DNA from: Niabella aurantiaca DSM 17617
GTDB taxonomy: Bacteria > Bacteroidota > Bacteroidia > Chitinophagales > Chitinophagaceae
Reading direction: 5' to 3'
Assembly: GCF_000374125.1 (NCBI RefSeq)
Contig: NZ_KB893628.1
Coordinates: 78,910-142,909, forward strand
DNA length: 64,000 bases
Made by a program: the position numbers and the translations under genes. A model generated the notes under the pieces. It was not told the origin of the DNA. It was given only the letters and a program-made list of their open reading frames with translations, and ran no database searches. Every line of letters begins with the position of its first letter. Position 1 is the first letter of the stretch. Below, piece by piece: positions 17,737 to 26,992 of the stretch.

Positions 17737-20700
17737 ATGTACAGATCGCAGCAATTGCGTAGCCATGCCGGCTATGCATCCCTGTTTAAGCGCCCTCCGC
17801 TTAAAAGTACGTTTTTGTTCGTTGTTATTCTTCTAACGCTGGGGGTCTTTCCCCGGGAAAGCCTTGCAAAAAATACCGGGGCAGCCCCTCCTGAAAAAAC
17901 CATCACCGGAAAGGTGACCGACGAAACGGGCCTGCCCATCGGAGGGGCATCGGTTTTATTAAAGGGATCCAACACCGGCGTTGTTACAGACGCACAGGGC
18001 GCCTTTACCATAAAGGTTCCCGATACCGGCGGCACTCTTGTTATTTCCTATGTGGGTTACCAGGCGCTGGAAGTGGCCATCGGTGATCAGACAACCATCA
18101 ATGTAACGCTCAAAAGCAGCGCCTCGGAGCTGCTGACGGACGTGGTAGTGGTGGGCTACGGCACGCAAAAAAAGGTAACGCTGACCGGCGCGGTGGCCGA
18201 TGTAAAAGGGACCGAGCTGGCCAAAACCCCTACGGTAAACCTGACCAATACACTGGCCGGCCGGCTTCCCGGCATTACCGCCATCAATACCGGCGGCGAG
18301 CCGGGGTATGATGGCTCCACCATCCGCATCCGGGGTACCAATTCGCTCGGGAACTCCAGTGCGCTGATCGTTATTGACGGGGTGCCGGACCGCGAAGGAG
18401 GCATGGAGCGGCTGAACCCGAACGATATCGAAAGCATTTCTGTATTAAAAGATGCATCTGCCGCCATCTACGGATCGCGGGCGGCCAACGGGGTCATCCT
18501 CATTACCACCAAGCGGGGCAAAAGCGGAAAGCCGCTGCTGTCCTATACCTTTAACCAGGGCTGGGCCCAACCCACCCGCATCCCCAAAATGTCGGACGCG
18601 GTGGAATACGGCACCCTGCGCAATGAGCTGGCCGTTTATGAGAACGTACCGGTAGATCAATGGAAGGCCGCATGGGATGCCCTTACCGCCACCGGCACTT
18701 ATAAGCGTACCGATAACGGCGCCACAGTAAGCTCTCCTGTGGGCTTTTTCCCGGACGATATGCAGCAATACCGGGATGGGTCCGATCCCTGGGGACACCC
18801 CAACACCGACTGGTTCGGAGCCACTTTTAAAAAATGGTCGCCACAGGTGCGGCACAATATCCAGCTGACCGGCGGATCCGAAAACATCCGGTACCTGGGC
18901 TCCATCGGCTATCAGAACCAGGATGCCTACTATAAAAATTCTGCCACCGGTTACAAGCAATATGACCTGCGGTTAAACCTGGATGCCAAACTGAACCAGT
19001 ATATGAACCTGACCGTGGGCATCGCCGCCCGGGAAGAATACCGCTTCTTTCCCACAGAAACAGCCGGAGAGATCTTCCGGATGCTGATGCGGGGCAAACC
19101 CAACGAACCGGCCGTATGGCCCAACGGTTTGCCCGGCAGGGATATTGAGTATGGCCAAAACCCGGTGGTGATCGCCACCAATCAAACGGGCTATGACCGC
19201 GACAAGCGGGATTATGTGCAGACCAACGGAAAACTGGAGATCCTCATCCCCGGTGTGGATGGCCTGAAGATCACCGGAACGGCGGCTATCGACAAATACA
19301 TCAAGAACCAGAAACGTTTTGAAACCCCCTGGTACCTGTACTCCTGGGACCGCAGCTCCTATGAAGCCGATGGGGTAACACCCCAGCTGACCCGCGAACT
19401 GCGCTCTACTTTTACAGACCCCCGGCTGAACCAGTGGACCGAGAATACGTTAAACATCAATCTTTCCGGGCTGCTGAACTACGATAAAAAGTTTGGTGCA
19501 CATACCGTTAATTTTTTAGCTGGTGTGCAGCGGGAAACCGAGGACTACGAGGGCTTCCGGGCTTACCGGCGTTACTACCTCTCCAACGCACTGGATGTGC
19601 TGGATGTGGGGGGCGACCTGGAAAAGAACAACGGCGGCGGCTCCTACCGACGGGCACGGCTAAGCTATTTTGGTCGCCTGGGTTATAATTACAGTGAAAA
19701 ATACCTGTTCGAATTCCTGTGGCGTTATGACGGTTCCTATATTTTTCCGCCGTCGAAACGCTTTGGCTTTTTCCCCGGTGTAACGGCCGGATGGCGGATC
19801 TCTGAAGAGCCCTTCTTTAAGAACAGCGTTGCATTTATCAACAACCTGAAGCTACGCGGCTCCTGGGGGCAAATGGGGGCCGAACCCTACTTTGGGAACA
19901 CCCTTGCCGAATACCAGTTCATTGCCGCTTACCCCTTCAGCACTTATGTGCTCAACGATGCCGTGGTACAGACCCTGTTTGAGAACCGCGTAGCCAACCA
20001 GAATTTTACCTGGGAAGTGGGAAACAACATGAACATTGGCCTGGATGCCTCTTTTTTAAACAGCCGGCTTACGCTGGAACTGGACTATTTCCGGAATGTG
20101 AGGGACAAGGCGCTGATCGCAGAAACGGGGCTGGTACCACAAAGCAGCGGTATCTCCGGTAAGCTGCCTCCCGTAAATAAAGGAAAAATGCTGAACCGCG
20201 GGGGTGAATTCAAGATCGGATGGCGGGACGATGTAGGGCAGGTGAGCTACTCTCTGGGGCTGAACGGCGGGTATGCTAAAAACAAAGTGCTTTACTCCAG
20301 CGAGCCTGCCGGTGTTCCGGAATGGCAGCGGACCACGGGTAAACCCTATGGTACCAACGGCTTTACCATTGTGGCTTACGAGTATGACGGCGTATTCCGC
20401 GACCAGGCAGAAATTGATGCCAATAAAGTGGATTACAGCGCCCTGACGAGCGGACTCCGTCCCGGCGATATGAAGATCAAAGACTACAACGGGGATAATA
20501 AGATCAACGGAGATGATATGGTGGCGCTTGACAAAACCCGTGACCCTTATTTCACCGGTGGCTTTAACGGGAGCGCAAGCTACAAGAATTTTGACCTGAG
20601 CTTTATGTTCCAGGGAGCCGTTGGCGGCCTGCTGTTCATTGGTACCGAATCCGGAGACATCGGGAACTACCTGAAATACTCCTATGACAACCGCTGGACC

Positions 20701-21018
20701 ATCGACAATCCCAGCAGCGTGGATCCCCGGATCGCCAGCAGGGGCAATACTTATTATACCGGCGGCGCAGCACGCTTCAATACTTATTTTCTCCGGAGCA
20801 GCGATTACCTGCGGCTGAAGAACGTGGAGATCGGTTACAACCTGGCCATGCCGGAGCAGGTACGCAACATCATCAGCAGTGTCCGTGTTTTTGCCAATGG
20901 TCAAAACCTGGTCACCTGGGATAAGATGAAGATATGGGATCCCGAATCTACCAGCGGCAACGGTCAATACTACCCCCAGTCGCGCATCATCAATGTAGGT
21001 GCTACTGTAAGTTTTTAA
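17737..21018 (+). CDS. SusC/RagA-family TonB-linked outer membrane protein (second pair)
   Basis: The 1093-residue protein has an N-terminal signal (about 1-45, with a long positively charged lead before the hydrophobic core), a carboxypeptidase-D-like domain (TITGKVTDETGLPIGGASV, about 54-130), the TonB-box-like ELLTDVVVVGYGTQKK, a plug with the SusC signature LKDASAAIYGSRAANGV, and a barrel ending in INVGATVSF with terminal Phe. It is the transport partner of the SusD starting 2 bp downstream. No STN domain, sigma factor, AraC or hybrid regulator is adjacent. A candidate -7 element TGTCTTTG (17687-17694) lies about 42 bp upstream. Confidence 0.96.
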   Translation: MYRSQQLRSHAGYASLFKRPPLKSTFLFVVILLTLGVFPRESLAKNTGAAPPEKTITGKVTDETGLPIGGASVLLKGSNTGVVTDAQGAFTIKVPDTGGTLVISYVGYQALEVAIGDQTTINVTLKSSASELLTDVVVVGYGTQKKVTLTGAVADVKGTELAKTPTVNLTNTLAGRLPGITAINTGGEPGYDGSTIRIRGTNSLGNSSALIVIDGVPDREGGMERLNPNDIESISVLKDASAAIYGSRAANGVILITTKRGKSGKPLLSYTFNQGWAQPTRIPKMSDAVEYGTLRNELAVYENVPVDQWKAAWDALTATGTYKRTDNGATVSSPVGFFPDDMQQYRDGSDPWGHPNTDWFGATFKKWSPQVRHNIQLTGGSENIRYLGSIGYQNQDAYYKNSATGYKQYDLRLNLDAKLNQYMNLTVGIAAREEYRFFPTETAGEIFRMLMRGKPNEPAVWPNGLPGRDIEYGQNPVVIATNQTGYDRDKRDYVQTNGKLEILIPGVDGLKITGTAAIDKYIKNQKRFETPWYLYSWDRSSYEADGVTPQLTRELRSTFTDPRLNQWTENTLNINLSGLLNYDKKFGAHTVNFLAGVQRETEDYEGFRAYRRYYLSNALDVLDVGGDLEKNNGGGSYRRARLSYFGRLGYNYSEKYLFEFLWRYDGSYIFPPSKRFGFFPGVTAGWRISEEPFFKNSVAFINNLKLRGSWGQMGAEPYFGNTLAEYQFIAAYPFSTYVLNDAVVQTLFENRVANQNFTWEVGNNMNIGLDASFLNSRLTLELDYFRNVRDKALIAETGLVPQSSGISGKLPPVNKGKMLNRGGEFKIGWRDDVGQVSYSLGLNGGYAKNKVLYSSEPAGVPEWQRTTGKPYGTNGFTIVAYEYDGVFRDQAEIDANKVDYSALTSGLRPGDMKIKDYNGDNKINGDDMVALDKTRDPYFTGGFNGSASYKNFDLSFMFQGAVGGLLFIGTESGDIGNYLKYSYDNRWTIDNPSSVDPRIASRGNTYYTGGAARFNTYFLRSSDYLRLKNVEIGYNLAMPEQVRNIISSVRVFANGQNLVTWDKMKIWDPESTSGNGQYYPQSRIINVGATVSF

Positions 21019-21020
21019 CC

Positions 21021-22934
21021 ATGTACTATAAATTTAAAAAAATGAAAACATATATATTTCGGCCATTTTTTCTACTAATGGTCTTTTCTGCTACCTTCCT
21101 GAGTTGCAGTAAAGACTTTCTGAATATTGACCCCACCGGGCAGGTACCGGAGGAAACGGCCTGGCAGGATCCTGCGCTGGCCCAGGCTTTTATAACCGGC
21201 ATTTACAGCGGCGGCGCCGGTGTGTATGGTTTGGGGGTAGGGGGGTTTGATGAGCAGATGCTGGCCTCCCTCACCGATGAGGCCACTTTTACCCATACCG
21301 GGCGCAACATTAACACGGTAATGGAGGGCAGCGCCAGTCCCAGCGGTGCGGGATGGATCCCCGGAAGCTATGGATGGAAAAACCTCTATGACAATATCCG
21401 TGCGGCCAACCTTTCCCTGGAAAAGCTGGCGGAGCCGGGGATCGATACGGTCCTGGCCAACCGGCTGAAGGGGGAAGCCCATTTTTTAAGAGCCTATTTT
21501 TACCACCAGTTGCTGCGCTATTACGGAGGCGTTCCCATTATTACCCGGGCCTACGACCTGAACCAGGATTACAGCGCGCCCCGGAACACCTTTGAAGAAT
21601 GTGTCCGGTTTATTACAGCTGACTGCGACAGTGCCATCTGGCTGATCAATGAAACCGCAATGGACAAGGGCCGGGCCAGCGTACTGGCAGCGCTGGCGCT
21701 CAAATCGCGGATACTTTTATACGCCGCCAGCGACCTGTGTTATCTGCCCCTTGCAAAAACAAAGATCCCCGAGCTGGCCAGTCATCCGCAACCGGAGCTG
21801 TTTGGCTATACCGGTGGCGACCGCAATGCCCGCTGGAGGGCCGCAAAGGCCGCAGCCGAAACCGTTATGGAACTGGGCACCGGATACAAGCTGAACCTGG
21901 CCGCCCCCGTTTCCGCAGCCGAAGGCAAGACCAATTATATGTCCATTGCGATGAGCGGTTACAGCAAGGCGCTGGGTATGGATGCCAACGCAGGATCGGA
22001 GGTCATCTTTGGCCGCTACTATAACCTGAACGTAAATACAGGAGCCGGCGTAAGCATTAACCTCTACAACGGGCCTAACGGGTACCACAACTGGGCTGGC
22101 AACACACCCATTGGGTTGCTGGCAGACGATTACGAAATGGCCAACGGCACTCCTTTCAGCTGGAGCAATCCGGCGCAAAAAGCAAAACCTTATGTGGGCC
22201 GCGACCCTCGTTTTTATGCCACCATACTCTATGATGGCGCGCCCTGGAAACCCCGTGACCTGATCTCCGGAAATGCGGACCCGGCCAACCAGATCCAGAC
22301 CGGGCAGTATGACCTGATAGTAGGCGGTAAAAAGATAACGTTCAACGGGCTGGATACCCGCAGCAGCTCCATCGAAGACTGGAATGGCAGCCGCACGGGT
22401 TATTATATGCGCAAGTTCACCGACCCGGACCCCAAGATCGTGGATGCCAACACCAAACAGCTGGTGCCCTGGCCTTTCTTCCGCTACACGGAAGCCGTAT
22501 TTAATTATATCGAAGCCTGCATTGAGCTGGGTGAACAAGACGAGGCCCGCCGGTGGCTCAACCGGATCCGTTACCGCTCCGGCATGCCCGGCATAACCGA
22601 TGCCGGAACGGCATTGAAAAACCGTTACCGGAATGAAAAACGGATCGAGATGGTTTTTGAGGAGCAACGCTACTTTGATGTGCGCCGCTGGCTGATCCCC
22701 CAGGAGACCGTAGGCCGTAAACTCAGCTTCATTAACGTGGTGGGCTCCTTCCTGCCCGGAAAACAGCTGGCAGACAGCTACCGGCATGATGAATCCATTT
22801 ATAATTACACCTACACACCGGTGGTAAACGAAGCGCATGAAAACCGCAAATGGGTCAACAAGATGTATTATGCACCCATCGACCGGGATGAAATGAATAA
22901 GAATACGGCACTGGTACAGAATCCGGGGTATTAA
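21021..22934 (+). CDS. SusD/RagB-family outer membrane lipoprotein (second pair)
   Basis: The coding sequence starts at the ATG at 21021, 2 bp after the susC stop (637 residues); a second ATG at 21042 (MKTYIFRPFF) is also possible and gives a more normal signal peptide. The lipobox is LSC (FLSCSKDFL), followed by the SusD hallmark DFLNIDPTG. The C-terminal half has the usual EKRIEMVFEEQRYFDVRRW segment and ends QNPGY. It is longer than the first SusD here (523), as in RagB-type proteins binding larger ligands. No degradative enzyme is adjacent, so its ligand cannot be guessed. Confidence 0.95.
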   Translation: MYYKFKKMKTYIFRPFFLLMVFSATFLSCSKDFLNIDPTGQVPEETAWQDPALAQAFITGIYSGGAGVYGLGVGGFDEQMLASLTDEATFTHTGRNINTVMEGSASPSGAGWIPGSYGWKNLYDNIRAANLSLEKLAEPGIDTVLANRLKGEAHFLRAYFYHQLLRYYGGVPIITRAYDLNQDYSAPRNTFEECVRFITADCDSAIWLINETAMDKGRASVLAALALKSRILLYAASDLCYLPLAKTKIPELASHPQPELFGYTGGDRNARWRAAKAAAETVMELGTGYKLNLAAPVSAAEGKTNYMSIAMSGYSKALGMDANAGSEVIFGRYYNLNVNTGAGVSINLYNGPNGYHNWAGNTPIGLLADDYEMANGTPFSWSNPAQKAKPYVGRDPRFYATILYDGAPWKPRDLISGNADPANQIQTGQYDLIVGGKKITFNGLDTRSSSIEDWNGSRTGYYMRKFTDPDPKIVDANTKQLVPWPFFRYTEAVFNYIEACIELGEQDEARRWLNRIRYRSGMPGITDAGTALKNRYRNEKRIEMVFEEQRYFDVRRWLIPQETVGRKLSFINVVGSFLPGKQLADSYRHDESIYNYTYTPVVNEAHENRKWVNKMYYAPIDRDEMNKNTALVQNPGY

Positions 22935-22955
22935 AGCCGTCTGATGATCTTAAGG

Positions 22956-22995
22956 AGCTGTATCAAAAGTCGCTTTACTTTTGATACAGCTTTTA
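22956..22995 (+). terminator. strong intrinsic terminator after the second susCD
   Basis: A perfect 15-bp inverted repeat (AGCTGTATCAAAAGT / ACTTTTGATACAGCT) with a 6-nt loop is followed by TTTTAT. The same arm sequence recurs at 35561 and, shortened, at 60451, so it belongs to a recurrent terminator type of this genome. Confidence 0.92.
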
Positions 22996-23063
22996 TACAG
23001 AACCCGCCAAAATTTAATATTAACTAATCATTAATTTTTGTAACTTGGATAGATTCCGGAGTT

Positions 23064-24260
23064 ATGAAAAAAGTGTTGCTTATATGGTGCTCCTTCCTGT
23101 TGACCCTTTCCCGTGTACACGCAGGCAACGACCCTAAAACAGTGCAGTTCCTGTTTTATGGCGATAGCATTCAATTTGTATGCAACCTGGCACAGCGGGT
23201 CGATTTTGATGAAAACACATTGTCCGATTCCACCATCCTTGATTTTTATACGACTATCCGGCAAAGGGATTACTCCGCGGTGCTTGCCGCATTAAAAAAA
23301 TACGAAGCCGAGGAAGGTGCCGACGACTGGCTGTACTACCAGCTGGTGCGCGCCGTTGTGCAGCAGATCAGCCCCAAAGAAAAAAATTATATCCGTTATA
23401 CCCTGTACAAGTGGTATTTTATGCTGCAATCCGGTTTTGACCCCCTGCTGAGCCTTCATGGCCGGCAGCTACTGTTCTACATCCAGAGCGATGAGAACAT
23501 TTACAACATTCCTTATCGTATGAAGCAGGGTAAGCAGTATGTATGCCTGAACTACCATGACTATGGCAGTAATATTGATTTTGAAAAAACACCCTTTAAA
23601 GAAGTAGCGCTGCCCATTCCCCGGCACCAACGGTCCTTTTCCTACAAGGTCACCCGGCTGCCCCGGTTTGAAACCTCGGACTATGTAACCCGGGACCTGA
23701 AACTTACCATTTACGACCAGGATTACGACTACCGGGTAAAGGTAAACCCCAAGATCAAAAACCTGTTCGCCAATTACCCTACAGTAGATTACAGTACTTA
23801 TTTTTCCATACCGGTGAGTAATGCCACCCAGGCATCCCTTATTCCGATGTTAAAAAAGGAACTGAAGGGCCGTTCGGTAAAAGACGGTATCGACTACCTG
23901 ATGCGTTTTACACGGTATGCCTTTCCCTTTGAAGAAGATACCCGCCAGTTTGGGCGGGAAAAACGGCTGACACCGGAACAAACACTGCTCTACGAAGGCA
24001 GCGATTGCGAGGACCGGGTCCTCTTCTTTTTTTACCTGGTCAAAGAGCTCTACAACCGGCCCATGATCGTACTGGTATATCCCCGGCATGTGACCATTGC
24101 CGTAAAGCTGGAAAAGCCGGTAGGCACTTCCATTCTGTTTAACGGGGAGCAATACTCCGTTTGTGAGCCCACCCCCCAAAAGGAAGACCTGCCCATGGGT
24201 AAATTACTGCCGCAACTAAAAAACATACGTTACGAGGTAGCATATGCCTATCATCCATGA
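23064..24260 (+). CDS. secreted transglutaminase-like cysteine protein
   Basis: This 398-residue protein has a signal peptide (about 1-20, ending VHAG). The C-terminal third looks like a transglutaminase-like core: Cys in GSDCEDRVLFF (about 310), His in YPRHVTIAV (about 343), and an acidic position in SVCEPTPQ. The N-terminal two-thirds are unrecognised, with a beta-rich middle (YVTRDLKLTIYDQDYDY). It resembles conserved Bacteroidota proteins of unknown role with a papain-like fold; peptide-bond cleavage is possible but not shown. It is monocistronic and follows the susCD terminator. Confidence 0.85.
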   Translation: MKKVLLIWCSFLLTLSRVHAGNDPKTVQFLFYGDSIQFVCNLAQRVDFDENTLSDSTILDFYTTIRQRDYSAVLAALKKYEAEEGADDWLYYQLVRAVVQQISPKEKNYIRYTLYKWYFMLQSGFDPLLSLHGRQLLFYIQSDENIYNIPYRMKQGKQYVCLNYHDYGSNIDFEKTPFKEVALPIPRHQRSFSYKVTRLPRFETSDYVTRDLKLTIYDQDYDYRVKVNPKIKNLFANYPTVDYSTYFSIPVSNATQASLIPMLKKELKGRSVKDGIDYLMRFTRYAFPFEEDTRQFGREKRLTPEQTLLYEGSDCEDRVLFFFYLVKELYNRPMIVLVYPRHVTIAVKLEKPVGTSILFNGEQYSVCEPTPQKEDLPMGKLLPQLKNIRYEVAYAYHP

Positions 24261-24297
24261 CAGATTGGTGAACGCTGCAGGCCGCGGGCATCAGACC

Positions 24298-24858
24298 TCA
24301 CCGCCCGCTCGCCGTTGGGTTCAGCGATTGCTTTACCACTCTTTGTATTTGCCGCGCCGCCTTCATCCGGGCTTTTAACAACAGCAGTTTATACGCCACT
24401 TCCTGCTGGCGCACCGGGTCGCAACCATCCAGGGCAACCTCTGCCCCGAGCGCCATGTTCTGCAGTAAGTCTTTATCCTCCTGCCAGGGGCCTCCCGCCG
24501 CCATCAGCCTTTTTATAAAAGCCAGTTTTAAGTCGAGTTGTTTTTGCCGCTCCTTCATTTTATCCAGGGCCTCATCTATGCGCAGTATATCCTCCTCCGC
24601 TTCGCGGGCCTGGTTGTCCAGCAGTTTTTCCAGTTTTCGCATTTTTTTTTGCTGACGAAGCGCTTCCCGGGGATCCGGCATACTTTTTTGCTGCTGAAAC
24701 TGGTGCAGTTCCCATTCCAGTTGGGCCTGTTTATGGGAGGCCCGGTCGGGCAGTTCACGCAGGTCCTTTTCGTACATGCTCAAAAGGGATTGCGAAACGC
24801 CCAGGAGGAACGCCAGCTCCTGTTGAGTAAGGTGCAGTTGAGTTCTAAAGTATTTCAT
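24298..24858 (-). CDS. XRE-type helix-turn-helix protein with long coiled-coil tail
   Basis: The 186-residue protein begins with a compact HTH (LTQQELAFLLGVSQSLLSMYE, about 10-31), slightly shorter at its N-terminus than a full XRE domain. It is followed by about 95 residues rich in Glu, Lys, Gln and Leu with heptad character (EALRQQKKMRKLEKLLDNQ onward), a probable coiled coil for oligomerisation, and a second helical segment. No ligand domain is recognised. The promoter carries several palindromes, one overlapping the -33 box, so autorepression is likely (inference). The gene lies alone, convergent with the transglutaminase-like gene. Confidence 0.85.
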   Translation of the reverse strand: MKYFRTQLHLTQQELAFLLGVSQSLLSMYEKDLRELPDRASHKQAQLEWELHQFQQQKSMPDPREALRQQKKMRKLEKLLDNQAREAEEDILRIDEALDKMKERQKQLDLKLAFIKRLMAAGGPWQEDKDLLQNMALGAEVALDGCDPVRQQEVAYKLLLLKARMKAARQIQRVVKQSLNPTASGR

Positions 24859-24878
24859 ATGTTACGTTTTAGCTATTG

Positions 24879-24908
24879 CAAATTTACGCAGGCTATTGTG
24901 ATCAAAAA
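24879..24908 (-). promoter_or_regulatory. promoter of the XRE-type gene
   Basis: On the minus strand, -33 TTTTTG (24903-24908) and a perfect -7 TAAATTTG (24879-24886) are spaced 16 bp apart (TTG to TA), good Bacteroidota consensus. The predicted leader before the ATG at 24858 is about 15 nt. The first palindromic operator overlaps the -33 hexamer. Confidence 0.65.
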
Positions 24909-25001
24909 TTTGTAATACTTTTTACTATTACAGGCTTTTTATCACAAATTTGTGATACAGTTTTTGTAATAATTAATTTTATTACAATTTTCTTATTACA
25001 A
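24898..25001. promoter_or_regulatory. cluster of palindromic operator-like sites
   Basis: Within about 100 bp there are: an imperfect palindrome ATCAAAAATTTGTAAT (24901-24916), an inverted repeat TGTAATA / TATTACA (24911-24932), a perfect 18-bp palindrome TATCACAAATTTGTGATA (24940-24957), an inverted repeat TTGTAATAA / TTATTACAA (24964-24987), and another half-site ATTACAA (24995-25001). The first and third share a core and lie exactly 40 bp apart. They sit directly upstream of, and partly in, the XRE gene promoter, so the XRE protein is the obvious candidate ligand. Confidence 0.7.
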
Positions 25002-25214
25002 CAGGAAAAGACCCGCAAGCCTCAAAGGTCTTTCTACTCAAAAGAACGGGTCCGGAGCCGAAGAAAAAGAGGGGTTTGTTATGCGTGCAACGATGCGGTG
25101 TTGTGAACCTGAGCGGCGGTATGAAGCGCCCCGTATATATCGCCAAACAGCCCGGCAGACAGAGGGCGTATTGCCGGGAGGGTTTCCTGCACCCCAGCGT
25201 CAAAAGCAAATAGA

Positions 25215-25480
25215 TCATACAGACTGGAACGGCAGCCTTCCGTTATGGTTCATTTTCGTGTACACAATATGGATCCCGTCTTCCGTTCTTGTCGTTGTTC
25301 CATTGGTTCTTTTTACCTGGAACGTACTGTCCGGGTTTAACAGCACGGTCTGCTTATATCCGATCGCCGCTCCTTTTTTATACCGTCCCATCCGGTACGA
25401 GTCTCTGTAAGCGTCCACAGCCCGGCTGCATTTTTTTGAGGTTGCTGTTCCTTTGCACAGGCGGTTATTGTAATTGCCAT
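25215..25480 (-). pseudogene. frameshifted relic of a small lipocalin-like lipoprotein
   Basis: From the ATG at 25480 one frame reads MAITITACAKEQQPQ...GLWTLTETRTGWDG, a lipobox-like start and the first strand of a lipocalin-like domain, then hits a stop. The next frame continues naturally as AAIGYKQTVLLNPDSTFQVK to the stop at 25215. The shift falls at the A-run at 25373-25378; one added A there would join the two frames. The signal peptide is too short, and an upstream in-frame TGA suggests the 5' end is lost too. A sequencing error in the A-run would cure the shift but not the missing signal. Confidence 0.6.
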
Positions 25481-25527
25481 GCAGAGGATTCAAATATATG
25501 CTTAAGGGTGATCATATAGCCGGGTTT

Positions 25528-25562
25528 AAAAAAAGAAAGAGAACCGCAGCGGGCCCTCTTTC
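25528..25562 (-). terminator. intrinsic terminator after the beta-helix lipoprotein gene
   Basis: On the minus strand a 7-bp stem GAAAGAG / CTCTTTC encloses a GC-rich loop and is followed by seven T. It lies 30 bp after the lipoprotein stop. Confidence 0.85.
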
Positions 25563-25592
25563 AAAAATGTTACAATGCAAAACGAGCAGTTG

Positions 25593-26972
25593 TTAATACT
25601 CGTTCTGCTCTGCATTCCAGGTAGTCCATGTTTTTGTCCAGTCATTGGTCTGATCAAAAGCGCCTTTGTAAGCAACGGCCTGAAAACCGGAAATACCGTC
25701 AAAATTTGCTCCGGTAAGTGCAGGAGAACCTGCCGCCAACAGGAAGCTGGGGGTTGCATTGAATTTGTATGCATCAGCAACTTTTGCTTCGGCGATCGTA
25801 GCCAAAACAGCATTATTGCTCTCGATCTGCGGTTTGATCACCGGGTTCGTTGTTTTAACCGGCTCCGGGCAACCGGCAATAATGTTGTTTTTAAACATCA
25901 GGCTGCCGGCGAGATAGTTCAATGAAGTGGCTGTACCTTTTGTATCATCAATATAAACACCGATCGGGAATCCAACGAACACGGAGTTTACAATAGACAG
26001 GGAAGAGTTACGGCGGATCTGGGCTCCATGTTTAAAATATTCATGAATGGTATTGCCCGTGCCATTCATGGGACCGATGATGGTAACATTTGAGAAAACG
26101 GCTTTTGTTTGCGGCGTTCTTGTAGAACCATTGCCATCGTTATCGGACTCAAAGCCATTCGACTCTGATTTATCCCTGTAAGCTGGGTTGCGCTGGGCAA
26201 TGGCAAACTGAACTTTACCGGAATAACCATTGTCTGTGTCAAAATCATCATCCCAGGTACCGGTAGCCACAAGGTGGTCTGCATTTACGGTGCCGCCAAA
26301 CCATTCGATGGCATCATCACCGGAACGGTATACCTGAACATAGCTCACCTGTGTTCCGGATCCAACCCCGCCAAAAGTGATCCCGTTAATTTCATTATCT
26401 GTAGAGTATTCCACCCCGGCAAATTCCACACGTACATATTTTAATATCCCGGAATTATCGGCAGGATTGTCGCCGCCATATTCGTTGAGGGTCGTGCCTG
26501 TAGGAACGGTTAAACCACCTTCCACTTTGGATTTATCTGCCGTTGTATTAGAAGGCGCTTTTCCCAGAAGGATCAGCCCGCCCCAGTCACCGGCCTTTCT
26601 TTGCCCTTTGGGGAAATTAGAAGTAAATACAATGGGCTTATCAGCAGTTCCCTGTGCAATGATCTTTCCGCCCCGGGCAATGATCAATGTTCCCTTGGAT
26701 TTATTATCTCCCTTTATTACGGTACCCGGTTCTATAGTAAGTGTAGCGCCGTCAGCAACATACACAAATCCCTTAAGCAGGTATTTATTATTCGCTGTCC
26801 ATGTCGTATTCGCTGTTATGGTGGAAGGGAGGGGATCACCGGAACCGCTTGCCTGGCCTACAACGATCTCCGTTCCTGTTTTTGGAGGATCAATCGTATC
26901 GCCTTTATCGCTGCCGCAGGAAGCGAAGAGCAGTGTTGCAACGCTGAACAACAATGTAACTTGTTTTTTCAT
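25593..26972 (-). CDS. surface lipoprotein with parallel beta-helix, paired with a TonB-dependent receptor
   Basis: The 459-residue protein has a lipoprotein signal with lipobox ASC (LLFASCGSDKGD), then a TANTTWTANNKYLLKGFVY segment and repeated short strands typical of right-handed parallel beta-helices (GTLIIARGGKIIAQG, GDWGGLILLGKAP, SNGFESDNDGNGS). It belongs to a lipoprotein family common in Bacteroidota next to receptors of the type found downstream; I know no assigned function. It has its own promoter with a PhoB-like repeat in the 82-bp gap after the receptor. Context suggests capture or processing of a phosphorus-containing ligand at the surface (inference from neighbours, not from catalytic motifs). 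Confidence 0.85.
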   Translation of the reverse strand: MKKQVTLLFSVATLLFASCGSDKGDTIDPPKTGTEIVVGQASGSGDPLPSTITANTTWTANNKYLLKGFVYVADGATLTIEPGTVIKGDNKSKGTLIIARGGKIIAQGTADKPIVFTSNFPKGQRKAGDWGGLILLGKAPSNTTADKSKVEGGLTVPTGTTLNEYGGDNPADNSGILKYVRVEFAGVEYSTDNEINGITFGGVGSGTQVSYVQVYRSGDDAIEWFGGTVNADHLVATGTWDDDFDTDNGYSGKVQFAIAQRNPAYRDKSESNGFESDNDGNGSTRTPQTKAVFSNVTIIGPMNGTGNTIHEYFKHGAQIRRNSSLSIVNSVFVGFPIGVYIDDTKGTATSLNYLAGSLMFKNNIIAGCPEPVKTTNPVIKPQIESNNAVLATIAEAKVADAYKFNATPSFLLAAGSPALTGANFDGISGFQAVAYKGAFDQTNDWTKTWTTWNAEQNEY

Positions 26973-26992
26973 ATTCTTAATGTTTAAGTTTT

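Noticed and set aside
24982-25410. ORFs on both strands between the XRE operators and the relic.
   Set aside because: The translations are Cys/Pro/Arg-rich and conflict with each other; the relic explains the only protein-like stretch (25215-25480).
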